Shown here piece after piece: positions 1 through 5,147 of a DNA stretch of 5,883 nt. The notes under the pieces were generated by a model. That model did no database searches. It saw only the letters and a list, made by a program, of their open reading frames with translations, and was not told the origin of the DNA. Numbering within the stretch: the first letter of the stretch is position 1; each line of letters begins with the position of its first letter. Source of the stretch: Planctomycetaceae bacterium (GTDB lineage Bacteria > Planctomycetota > Planctomycetia > Pirellulales > UBA1268). The stretch covers positions 1-5,883 of the forward strand of contig CANETO010000146.1 of the NCBI GenBank assembly GCA_947440895.1, read 5' to 3'. Made by a program: the position numbers and the translations under genes.

Positions 1-827
1 AGGTCAGGATCGACGAATTCAAAAAATCGCAGCGCCTGGTCACGCGTGTTGTTCAGCAGCGTCAGCCTGTCGATGCAGCGGAGCACGCTTCGGTATTCGC
101 CGCACGGAGCCAGGGCGTCTTGCCGGACCGCCGCGGCCAAGAGCACGAGATGCATCCGCGCGGGACGGTCGATCCACGACTGCAGGTCGGATCGCCCCGA
201 CCGCTGCGCACCGGCGAGATGGTCGAGAGCCTCCAGGGCGATGAGCCCGCCGTAGCTATAGGCCACGATCGCCACCGGTCGGCTGGGCTCCACCTGCCCC
301 AAGAGCCAGGCGAGATAGTGGCCTTCCGTCATCGACCGCTCGTACTTGGCACGACTGTCCCGCAGCAGAAGACCCTCCTGAGCACTCGGCCACGAGAAGA
401 TCACCGTGCGAGCTGCGGAACCGTTGGGGTGGCAGGCCGCCAGCCGGCGGGCCAGTTGGAGCCCCTGCGACTTTGCCGAGGCAGAGTCGTAGCGGTTGCC
501 GTGGATGAAGATCACGAGCGGCCGCTGCGGGTCGTCCAGCAGGCTCGGCAGATCGGACGGCATCCAGCGGCTGCAACCCGTATCGGGAACCAGTTGTTCC
601 ACGCCAAACGTCACGGTCGCTGGCAGACGGCTGATGTCGGGCAGCCGTCGCGTGCTGACGACCCAGATGTCTTCGCCGCCGTTCGCCAGGCTCTCTGCCG
701 CGACGGGGGCGTCGGCTGTTGGAGACGCATCGACCTCCGTGGCGCAGCAGCACACGAACGCGACCGCCGTCAGGGCCAGGAAGGGGTGGAACGAAGCGAA
801 AAGACGCAAGGCAGACACCGAACTCAT
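1..827 (-). CDS. Exported alpha/beta hydrolase (DUF900-like), 3'-truncated by window edge
   Basis: The frame is open from an ATG at 827 down to base 1, giving 275 residues with no stop, so the C-terminus lies outside the window. Residues about 7-30 form a hydrophobic segment ending in a Cys cluster (CCCATEVDA), which suggests a signal peptide or lipoprotein signal. The core shows the alpha/beta hydrolase pattern: strand PLVIFIHGNR (103-112, oxyanion-hole HG), FSWPS (144-148), then the nucleophile elbow VAYSYGG (188-194, presumed catalytic Ser191). LLAAAVRQD (229-237) may hold the acid residue (Asp237). NNTRDQALRFF (259-269) resembles the segment preceding the catalytic His in DUF900-type serine hydrolases; that His is not visible. 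An in-frame TAA 36 bases upstream of the ATG limits the start; a TTG directly before the ATG is the only close alternative, and neither has a clear Shine-Dalgarno sequence. The substrate is unknown. The fold call is strong; the exact family is inferred. Confidence 0.82.
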   Translation of the reverse strand, partial: MSSVSALRLFASFHPFLALTAVAFVCCCATEVDASPTADAPVAAESLANGGEDIWVVSTRRLPDISRLPATVTFGVEQLVPDTGCSRWMPSDLPSLLDDPQRPLVIFIHGNRYDSASAKSQGLQLARRLAACHPNGSAARTVIFSWPSAQEGLLLRDSRAKYERSMTEGHYLAWLLGQVEPSRPVAIVAYSYGGLIALEALDHLAGAQRSGRSDLQSWIDRPARMHLVLLAAAVRQDALAPCGEYRSVLRCIDRLTLLNNTRDQALRFFEFVDPD

Positions 828-878
828 CAAGAGGACCAGCCCAAGCCGCGACGCGACGGCTTATTCATCGACTGTTCT

Positions 879-896
879 AAACACTAGCACGTGTTT
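879..896. promoter_or_regulatory. Inverted repeat AAACAC-N6-GTGTTT upstream of hydrolase gene
   Basis: Two perfect 6-base arms (879-884 and 891-896) flank a 6-base spacer, and the palindrome CACGTG (888-893) straddles the spacer and right arm. It sits about 50 bases upstream of the hydrolase start and overlaps a weak -10-like TAGAAC on the minus strand. That geometry would suit a dimeric regulator binding at the promoter. The arms are short and could arise by chance. Confidence 0.25.
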
Positions 897-1069
897 TCCA
901 GGCGATGGTTGCGGTTGATTCTCGAGAGGCAGTGGTATGAACCGGTACAACCGCTACGGTTGCGCGCGAACGGCAGGACCGGAGTCACGGGGGCGTTGCA
1001 CGTGGAAATTTTTTGAGAATGGCCGTCGCTCGTCCGACAGGGTGCCGGATTGTGAGCTACGTTTTTGAG

Positions 1070-1088
1070 GCGTCGTCGTGGACGACGC
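1070..1088. repeat. Perfect 8-bp inverted repeat upstream of the Cys-rich lipoprotein gene
   Basis: GCGTCGTC (1070-1077), loop GTG, then GACGACGC (1081-1088). It ends about 53 bases before the ATG at 1142, inside the presumed 5' leader or promoter region. It could be a leader hairpin or an operator. No T-tract follows it, so an intrinsic terminator is unlikely. Confidence 0.4.
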
Positions 1089-1141
1089 ATCGTGTCCGAC
1101 CGCGGGCTGTCCCCGACCCGCCGGTGGTGGAGATGCCAACC

Positions 1142-1456
1142 ATGTGCCGTTCCTTGTGCCTCGTGATCGTCCTGGGCAGCCTCGCTGCGGCTCCCGGATG
1201 CAGCAGTTGTTTCGGCGGTGCCAGCAGCTGCCGCCGTCCCTCGTTCATGGAGTTTCGCTCGCCCTGCTCGGGAGGAGCGGCGCCCTGTGCAGCGCCCCAG
1301 CCTTGTGCAGCACCTCAGCCCTGCCAGCCCGCCTATGGCGTGCCGATGCAGGAGCCGGCGTGTGGCCCGGCCTGCGGTTCGTGTGGAGAAGGTGGCCAGA
1401 TGATGTCGGCACCCTCTTCGGCACCGATGGTGGTCGAGCCGGGAACGTTCAGCTGA
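1142..1456 (+). CDS. Small Cys-rich putative lipoprotein, function unknown
   Basis: This encodes 104 residues. I chose the ATG at 1142 because GGAG lies 9 bases upstream and translation then opens with a signal-peptide-like segment, MCRSLCLVIVLGSLAAAPGC (1-20). Cys20 could be the lipidated residue, although the lipobox (AAPGC) is non-ideal, with Pro at -2. The mature part has ten Cys in 85 residues (20, 23, 30, 42, 49, 55, 61, 74, 78, 81), a CAAPQP tandem repeat (49-60), a CGPACGSC cluster (74-81), and a Ser/Pro/Met-rich end. No enzyme motif is visible. The Cys spacing could support disulfide bonding or metal binding in the cell envelope, but that is inference. The frame stays open upstream to a TTG at 1013, but that extension lacks signal-peptide character and is unlikely to be translated. 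Small proteins of this kind are often seen in planctomycete genomes. Confidence 0.68.
   Translation: MCRSLCLVIVLGSLAAAPGCSSCFGGASSCRRPSFMEFRSPCSGGAAPCAAPQPCAAPQPCQPAYGVPMQEPACGPACGSCGEGGQMMSAPSSAPMVVEPGTFS
1286..1321 (+). repeat. Two 18-bp tandem coding repeats (CAAPQP x2)
   Basis: Units 1286-1303 and 1304-1321 each encode Cys-Ala-Ala-Pro-Gln-Pro and differ at only a few bases. A degenerate third unit begins at 1322 (CQPA). Being in frame, changes in repeat number would lengthen or shorten the Cys/Pro-rich stalk without breaking the protein. Confidence 0.7.
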
Positions 1457-1461
1457 CCGGA

Positions 1462-1486
1462 GGCAGGGCGGCCGTTCCGCCCTGCC
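1462..1486 (+). terminator. GC-rich hairpin after the Cys-rich lipoprotein gene
   Basis: GGCAGGGCGG (1462-1471), loop CCGTT, then CCGCCCTGCC (1477-1486): a perfect 10-bp stem starting 5 bases after the TGA. It can be extended by ACCGG/CCGGT if a 3-base bulge is allowed. No U-tract follows, so it may act as a non-canonical terminator or as a 3'-end stabiliser of the mRNA. Confidence 0.6.
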
Positions 1487-1604
1487 GGTGATGCGCCGCT
1501 CTTGCCGGCCAAGCGTCGGGCAAGCAGCACGCAGTGTGCCTGCTCCCGATTCGAGCGGCTCGTCACCGGCGGGGTGGAAGGTGGTGGCGTGCGAGTTGCC
1601 TAAC

Positions 1605-1659
1605 AAGCTCCCGGTGGAAGCCGGGGGAATCCGGGCGTTCACACCAACTCGCGTGCCAT
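1605..1659 (+). repeat. Dispersed hairpin repeat, copy 1 (upstream of ffh)
   Basis: This 55-base segment aligns without gaps to 3226-3280, with 44 of 55 bases identical. Its first part folds as an 8-bp stem (1608-1615 with 1620-1627) capped by GGAA (1616-1619). Two of the stem pairs are T-G, which become wobbles in RNA. A conserved TCCGGG follows the stem. The copy ends about 24 bases before the proposed -35 element of ffh, so it lies outside the ffh transcript. Confidence 0.7.
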
Positions 1660-1683
1660 TCCGCCTGAAATGGGCCGGGGTTT

Positions 1684-1711
1684 TTGGGAGGCCACTCGCC
1701 GCTCGTATACT
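1684..1711 (+). promoter_or_regulatory. Putative sigma70-type promoter of ffh
   Basis: A -35-like TTGGGA (1684-1689) and a -10-like TATACT (1706-1711) are separated by 16 bases. Transcription would start near 1718, leaving a leader of about 27 bases before the ATG at 1745. The same arrangement (TTGGGt, 16 bases, TAcTcT) precedes rpsP, which supports the assignment. It is predicted from sequence only. Confidence 0.55.
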
Positions 1712-1744
1712 CGCGGCTCACGTTTCCCACGCCACGGAGCCGCC

Positions 1745-3211
1745 ATGTTTGAGTCGCTGACCGCCTCGCTCTCCTCCGCCCTCAACACCCTGCGCGGGCG
1801 GGGCAAGCTCACCGAAGGGAACATGCGAGAGGGGCTGGCGGACGTCCGCACAGCGCTCCTGGAGGCAGACGTCGCCTATGACGTCGTGGATACGTTTCTG
1901 TCGCGGGTGGTCGACAACGCGGTGGGTGCGAAGGTGCTCGAGTCACTCGACCCCGCCCAGCAGCTCGTCGGCATCGTGCATCAGGAACTGATCAATCTGA
2001 TGGGGCCGGTGGACCACTCGCTCCATCTCCAGCCGGGCAAGACCACCATCCTGATGCTCTGCGGCCTGCAGGGTTCCGGCAAGACGACATCCTGCGGCAA
2101 GCTTGCCAAGCGGATCAAACAGCAGGGCCAGGGCGTGATGCTTGTGGCGGCCGACCTCCAGCGGCCGGCGGCCATCGAACAGCTGGCGGTGCTGGGCCAA
2201 CAGATTGGCGTGCCGGTGCATCTCCCGAACGGCATCACCGATCCCGTCGCCGTCTGCCGTGCCGGTGTGGCCCACGCCGAAAAGGAGGGCATTTCCGTCG
2301 TCATCCTCGATACAGCCGGCCGGCTCGCGATCGATGAGGCCCTGATGCAGGAGCTCACGAAGATCGACCGCACTGTGGGGCCGGACCAGGTCTATCTCGT
2401 GGTCGATGCCATGACCGGACAGGACGCCGTGAAGAGCGCCAAAGCCTTCAATGACGCACTCGAACTCGACGGCATCATCATGACGAAGCTCGACGGCGAC
2501 GCCCGCGGCGGGGCCGCGCTGTCGGTCAAGACCGTGACCGGCGTGCCGATCAAGTTCATCGGAACGGGTGAACAGATCGAGGCCCTCGAGGATTTTCACG
2601 CCGAACGGATGGCGGGGCGAATTCTCGGCATGGGCGACGTCGTCACGCTCGTCGAAGAGGCGCAGCGAAAGTTCGACCAGGATGAGATGAAGCGGCAGGA
2701 AGAGCGGCTCCGCGCCGGCGAATTCACGCTCGACGACTTCAAGAAGGTGCTCATGCAGACCCGCCGTCTGGGCCCGATGGGCAAGGTGCTGGGGATGATC
2801 CCGGGCATGGGCGGCATGCAGGAGATGCTGGCTGGCGCCGATCTCGACAAAGACGTCAACCGCCTGTTCGGCATCATCGATGCGATGACGCCTGCCGAAC
2901 GGCGGAACCCATCACGGGTGGTCGACCAGTCGCGACGCCGTCGGATCGCCGCTGGTGCGGGCGTTGATCCGCACGAGGTGGGTGATCTCGTCAAGCAGTT
3001 CGATGGCATGAGCGCGATGATGAAGGGCATGGCTGGACTTGGGATGCGGGACCGTCTCCGCGAGGTGCAGCGGCTGCAGACGCAAATGACCAATCCCGCC
3101 GCGCGACTTGGCAGACCCAAGGGCGACACCGGCAAGCGGCTCACGGCCGATGAGCGTCGCAAGCAAAAGAAGCAGCGCGACAAGGACGCCCGCCGTAAGA
3201 AGCGCGGTTAG
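1745..3211 (+). CDS. ffh: Signal recognition particle GTPase Ffh (SRP54)
   Basis: Ffh binds SRP RNA and the signal sequences of nascent chains and, with FtsY, delivers ribosomes to the membrane translocon. The 488-residue product has the full architecture. The N domain covers about 1-90 and includes the ALLEADV motif (37-43). The G domain carries P-loop GLQGSGKTT (107-115), DLQRP (137-141), DTAGR (189-193) and TKLDGDARGG (247-256). The Met-rich M domain runs from about 300 to 450, with LGPMGKVLGMIPGM (342-355) and the RNA-binding segment SRRRRIAAGAG (396-406). The C-terminus is a Lys/Arg-rich tail (about 464-488). The ATG at 1745 is chosen because GGAG (1736-1739) lies 5 bases upstream and the protein then starts with the usual MFESL-type N-terminus; the frame stays open further upstream without recognisable homology. 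One oddity is Ala405 where many bacterial Ffh proteins have Ser (GSG). It appears to be monocistronic with its own promoter. Confidence 0.97.
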   Translation: MFESLTASLSSALNTLRGRGKLTEGNMREGLADVRTALLEADVAYDVVDTFLSRVVDNAVGAKVLESLDPAQQLVGIVHQELINLMGPVDHSLHLQPGKTTILMLCGLQGSGKTTSCGKLAKRIKQQGQGVMLVAADLQRPAAIEQLAVLGQQIGVPVHLPNGITDPVAVCRAGVAHAEKEGISVVILDTAGRLAIDEALMQELTKIDRTVGPDQVYLVVDAMTGQDAVKSAKAFNDALELDGIIMTKLDGDARGGAALSVKTVTGVPIKFIGTGEQIEALEDFHAERMAGRILGMGDVVTLVEEAQRKFDQDEMKRQEERLRAGEFTLDDFKKVLMQTRRLGPMGKVLGMIPGMGGMQEMLAGADLDKDVNRLFGIIDAMTPAERRNPSRVVDQSRRRRIAAGAGVDPHEVGDLVKQFDGMSAMMKGMAGLGMRDRLREVQRLQTQMTNPAARLGRPKGDTGKRLTADERRKQKKQRDKDARRKKRG

Positions 3212-3225
3212 GTTCATTCCATAAG

Positions 3226-3280
3226 AAGCCCCCGGCGGAAGCCGGGGGACTCCGGGTGTGACTACCAGCCCGCGTGCGAT
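3226..3280 (+). repeat. Dispersed hairpin repeat, copy 2 (possible ffh terminator)
   Basis: CCCCCGGC (3229-3236), loop GGAA (3237-3240), then GCCGGGGG (3241-3248): a perfect 8-bp stem starting 17 bases after the ffh stop. It is followed by ACTCCGGG and a tail that matches copy 1 to position 3280 (80% identity over 55 bases, no gaps). The position suggests it ends or stabilises the ffh transcript, but no U-tract follows, and copy 1 is not placed after a gene end in the same way. Confidence 0.7.
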
Positions 3281-3299
3281 GCCAATCCGGGAAAAGCCC

Positions 3300-3336
3300 A
3301 ACCCCCCGGTGTCCCCGGACTTCCGTCCGGGGCTTC
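3300..3336 (-). repeat. Dispersed hairpin repeat, copy 3 (inverted relative to copy 2)
   Basis: Read on the minus strand from 3336, the element begins GAAGCCCC, as copy 2 does on the plus strand, and folds as CCCCGGAC-GGAA-GTCCGGGG (stem 3313-3320 with 3325-3332). About 28 of the first 35 bases match copy 2. Four of the seven differences form two compensating base-pair changes in the stem. With copy 2 it makes a head-to-head pair spanning 3225-3336, like the composite arrangement of bacterial REP/BIME elements. Confidence 0.65.
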
Positions 3337-3432
3337 GTGTCGTGGACGATGCGAGCCTGTTGGCAAGAAGCCCCCACGACTGCCGGCCAAACTGGCAAAA
3401 ACGTCGGAAAAACCGGGGTCTACAAGGTGGGC

Positions 3433-3460
3433 TTGGGTTCCGGCGCCGGTCGGGTACTCT
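3433..3460 (+). promoter_or_regulatory. Putative promoter of the rpsP-trmD-rplS-yraN operon, with palindromic spacer
   Basis: TTGGGT (3433-3438) and TACTCT (3455-3460) are separated by 16 bases, matching the layout of the proposed ffh promoter. The spacer contains the perfect 10-base palindrome CCGGCGCCGG (3440-3449), which could be an operator. The leader would be about 30 bases and includes the Shine-Dalgarno GAGGAG at 3484-3489. This is a sequence-only prediction. Confidence 0.5.
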
Positions 3461-3498
3461 AAGGGGCTCGATCAATCCTTTCCGAGGAGACTCCGACC

Positions 3499-3987
3499 GT
3501 GGCTGTGGCGATTCGAATGAAGCGGATGGGCCGGAAGAACCGTGCCTTTTACAGGATCTGTGCGACCGACCGGCGGAGCCCGCGGGACGGCCGCGTGATT
3601 GAGGTGCTCGGCACCTACGATCCTTCCGTCCCTGATACCGATGCTCGCTGCCTGCTCAATGGCGAGCGGGTGAACTACTGGCTGAGCGTTGGCGCCCAGC
3701 CGAGCGACGCGGTGCGGGTGCTCGTCAAAAAGTATGGGCACAATGGCACGCGTCTGAAGGAGATGGAGCAGGCACGTGCCAAGCTCTCCATGCCAAGGAT
3801 CGTTCCTGAAGCGGGTGAGCCGGTGTTCGTTCCTGAGCCCAAGGCGGAGCCAGGTGCTGCCGCTCCTGTGGCGGAAGCCGCAGCGCCTGTCGACGCTGCC
3901 GCCGAGTCGGTGGTCGATGCTCCGGTGGCTGATGCCGCCAGCCCCGCGGTCGAAGCCGGTGGGGAATCGCAGCCAGAGCAAGCCTAA
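3499..3987 (+). CDS. rpsP: 30S ribosomal protein S16 with acidic C-terminal extension
   Basis: S16 is a small-subunit assembly protein that binds 16S rRNA. The first ~90 residues are a standard S16: MAVAIRMKRMGRKNRAFYRI at the start, DRRSPRDGRVIEVLGTYDP (24-42), LNGERVNYWLSVGAQPSDAV (53-72) and LVKKYG (75-80). Translation starts at GTG 3499, with GAGGAG 9 bases upstream. S16 is usually about 80-90 residues, whereas this one has 162. The extra part, about 103-162, is a low-complexity Ala/Pro/Glu/Val tail with about 12 acidic residues and one Lys, probably disordered. The gene ends in tandem in-frame stops (TAA TGA). It opens the operon, and trmD follows after 19 bases with no rimM between. Confidence 0.96.
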   Translation: MAVAIRMKRMGRKNRAFYRICATDRRSPRDGRVIEVLGTYDPSVPDTDARCLLNGERVNYWLSVGAQPSDAVRVLVKKYGHNGTRLKEMEQARAKLSMPRIVPEAGEPVFVPEPKAEPGAAAPVAEAAAPVDAAAESVVDAPVADAASPAVEAGGESQPEQA

Positions 3988-4006
3988 TGATGCCTCTGCC
4001 GATCCC

Positions 4007-4723
4007 ATGCGCATCGATATCCTTACCCTGTTCCCGGAGATGTTCACGGGCTTCCTCGACGGAAGCCTGCTTGGAGAGGCACGCCGTTCGCGTTTGATCG
4101 ACGTCTGCCTGACGAACATTCGCGACTTCGCCGAGGGTGTGCATCGACAGGTCGACGATCGTCCCTACGGCGGCGGTCCTGGCATGCTGCTGATGCCCGG
4201 ACCGGTCGTGTCGTGTGTCGAGGCCGTGCAGCAGCAGGCAGCCCCCGCCGGGCACCTCGTCATGCTCACGCCCGGTGGCCGGCGGCTCGATCAGGCGGGT
4301 GTCGAGGAACTGGCCCGCAAAGAACGGCTCGTGCTTCTCTGCGGTCGCTACGAGGGCTTCGATGACCGGGTCCGTGAGACGCTCGCACCTGATGAAGTGT
4401 CCATTGGCGACTATGTGCTCTCCGGTGGCGAAGTGGCGGCGATGGTGATCGTCGACGCGGTCGCCCGGCTCCTCCCCGGCGTGTTGGGAGACGCAGAGAG
4501 TGCCCGTCAGGATTCCTTCTCGGGCGCAGGCCGCCTGGTCGAAGGCCCACAATACACCCGGCCGCGTGAGTTTCGCGGCCTGCGCGTGCCCGACGTGTTG
4601 CTCTCGGGCGACCATGGCCGGATTGCCACCTGGCGGCACGAGCAGGCCGTCGATGCGACCCGCCGCCGAGTCTCCTCTGATCTTTCCCCTCTTCCATCCC
4701 ATCTTTCCCCCTCCCGTTCCTGA
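4007..4723 (+). CDS. trmD: tRNA (guanine-N1-)-methyltransferase TrmD
   Basis: TrmD transfers a methyl group from S-adenosylmethionine to N1 of G37 in tRNAs, preventing +1 frameshifting. The 238 residues show the SPOUT trefoil-knot enzyme throughout: MRIDILTLFPEMF (1-13), DDRPYGGGPGMLL (50-62), LTPGGRRLDQ (87-96), the knot segments LCGRYEGFDDRV (111-122) and SIGDYVLSGGE (132-142), then DSF (169-171, with the Asp that aligns to the proposed catalytic residue of the E. coli enzyme) and GPQYTRP (180-186). The ATG at 4007 gives the canonical N-terminus. No good Shine-Dalgarno precedes it, so translation may be coupled to rpsP, whose stop lies 19 bases upstream. The frame is open further upstream through the rpsP tail, but that part is unrelated. 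After RRRVSSDL the usual end is replaced by a Ser/Pro tail (227-238) from a pyrimidine-rich tract. Confidence 0.97.
   Translation: MRIDILTLFPEMFTGFLDGSLLGEARRSRLIDVCLTNIRDFAEGVHRQVDDRPYGGGPGMLLMPGPVVSCVEAVQQQAAPAGHLVMLTPGGRRLDQAGVEELARKERLVLLCGRYEGFDDRVRETLAPDEVSIGDYVLSGGEVAAMVIVDAVARLLPGVLGDAESARQDSFSGAGRLVEGPQYTRPREFRGLRVPDVLLSGDHGRIATWRHEQAVDATRRRVSSDLSPLPSHLSPSRS
4680..4721 (+). repeat. Imperfect 21-bp tandem repeat in a pyrimidine-rich tract at the trmD 3' end
   Basis: ATCTTTCCCC occurs at 4680-4689 and again at 4701-4710, 21 bases apart, and the two 21-base units match at about 14 positions. The tract is almost purely C/T. In frame it encodes the duplicated heptads DLSPLPS-HLSPSRS that form the TrmD tail, and it ends at the rplS Shine-Dalgarno sequence. 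Confidence 0.55.
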
Positions 4724-4733
4724 AGGAGCCGTC

Positions 4734-5147
4734 GTGAGCCAGAAGATCCTCGCCAAGGTCGAAGCCTCTAGCCTCAAGTCAGAGGTCCCCCAGTTCGCGA
4801 TCGGCGATACCGTCGACGTGCACACCCGGATTCTGGAAGGGGAGAAGGAGCGGGTCCAGATTTTCAACGGCGTTGTCATCGCCAAGAGTGGGGCTGGCAG
4901 TCGGGAGACGTTCACCGTCCGCAGAATCGTGGCGGGCGAGGGCGTCGAGCGAAAGTTCCCCATTCATTCGCCAAAGATCGCCAAGGTCGAGGTGAAGCGG
5001 TCGGGCGTGTCGCGGCGGGCCAAGCTCTATTACCTCCGCGATCGCGTCGGCAAGTCGGTCCGTCTCCGAGAGAAGCGTGACGACGTCGCCGCCGCCGAAG
5101 CGACGGCGAAGAAGGCGGCCAGCAAGAAGGCTGCAGCCAAGGCCTGA
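4734..5147 (+). CDS. rplS: 50S ribosomal protein L19
   Basis: L19 sits at the interface of the two ribosomal subunits. The 137 residues carry the family pattern: FAIGDTVDVHTRILEGEKER (21-40), VQIFNGVVIA (41-50), ETFTVRRIVAGEGVERKFP (58-76), SPKIAKVEVKRSGVSRRAKL (79-98), YYLRDRVGKS (99-108). I place the start at GTG 4734 because AAGGAG (4723-4728) overlaps the trmD stop and lies 5 bases upstream, and the protein then starts MSQKILAKVE. The final ~22 residues are an Ala/Lys-rich basic tail (ATAKKAASKKAAAKA), a common kind of extension in GC-rich bacteria. The gene ends in tandem in-frame stops (TGA TAA). The 10-base gap from trmD implies tight co-translation. Confidence 0.97.
   Translation: MSQKILAKVEASSLKSEVPQFAIGDTVDVHTRILEGEKERVQIFNGVVIAKSGAGSRETFTVRRIVAGEGVERKFPIHSPKIAKVEVKRSGVSRRAKLYYLRDRVGKSVRLREKRDDVAAAEATAKKAASKKAAAKA

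Larger units (their letters stand above)
828..1141. other. Divergent intergenic region between hydrolase and lipoprotein genes
   Basis: This 314-base stretch separates the minus-strand hydrolase from the plus-strand Cys-rich gene, so it should carry both promoters. I see no convincing coding frame. It holds two inverted repeats (listed separately) and a short A/T-rich patch at about 1004-1020 that stands out against the GC-rich background. No clean -35/-10 pair could be assigned for either gene. On the minus strand a weak -10-like TAGAAC lies at 876-881, overlapping one of the inverted repeats. Confidence 0.5.

Noticed and set aside
256..753. Minus-strand 165-codon open frame overlapping the hydrolase
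   Set aside because: It is a different frame from the hydrolase, with Arg/Gly/Pro-rich content and no motifs. The correct frame has no stop before the window edge and carries HGNR and AYSYGG.
120..887. Long plus-strand open frame (255 codons) over the hydrolase region
   Set aside because: It is antisense to a minus-strand frame with clear alpha/beta hydrolase motifs. Its translation is Arg/Pro-rich with no recognisable domain, typical of shadow frames in GC-rich DNA.
1013..1141. Longer version of the Cys-rich protein starting at TTG 1013
   Set aside because: The extra 43 residues have no signal-peptide character and would bury the hydrophobic segment. GGAG is well placed for the ATG at 1142.
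1943..2599. Minus-strand 218-codon frame antisense to ffh
   Set aside because: It lies opposite the highly conserved Ffh G domain, which constrains codon usage and creates open antisense frames. Nothing recognisable is encoded.
3229..3248. GGAA-tetraloop hairpin next to ffh as a possible SRP (4.5S) RNA gene
   Set aside because: SRP RNA helix 8 also ends in a GGAA loop, but it needs the conserved internal loops with CAGG and AGCAG-type sequence below it. Here the stem is uninterrupted G/C, and the same hairpin occurs three times.
3776..4006. N-terminal extension of TrmD from an upstream ATG
   Set aside because: The frame is open, but it runs through the low-complexity rpsP tail and gives unrelated sequence. 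The protein starting at 4007 has the canonical TrmD N-terminus and normal length.
3725..4963. Minus-strand 412-codon open frame antisense to rpsP, trmD and rplS
   Set aside because: It overlaps three well-supported ribosomal-operon genes, shows no conserved domain, and has no promoter or Shine-Dalgarno support. Long antisense frames are expected at this GC content.
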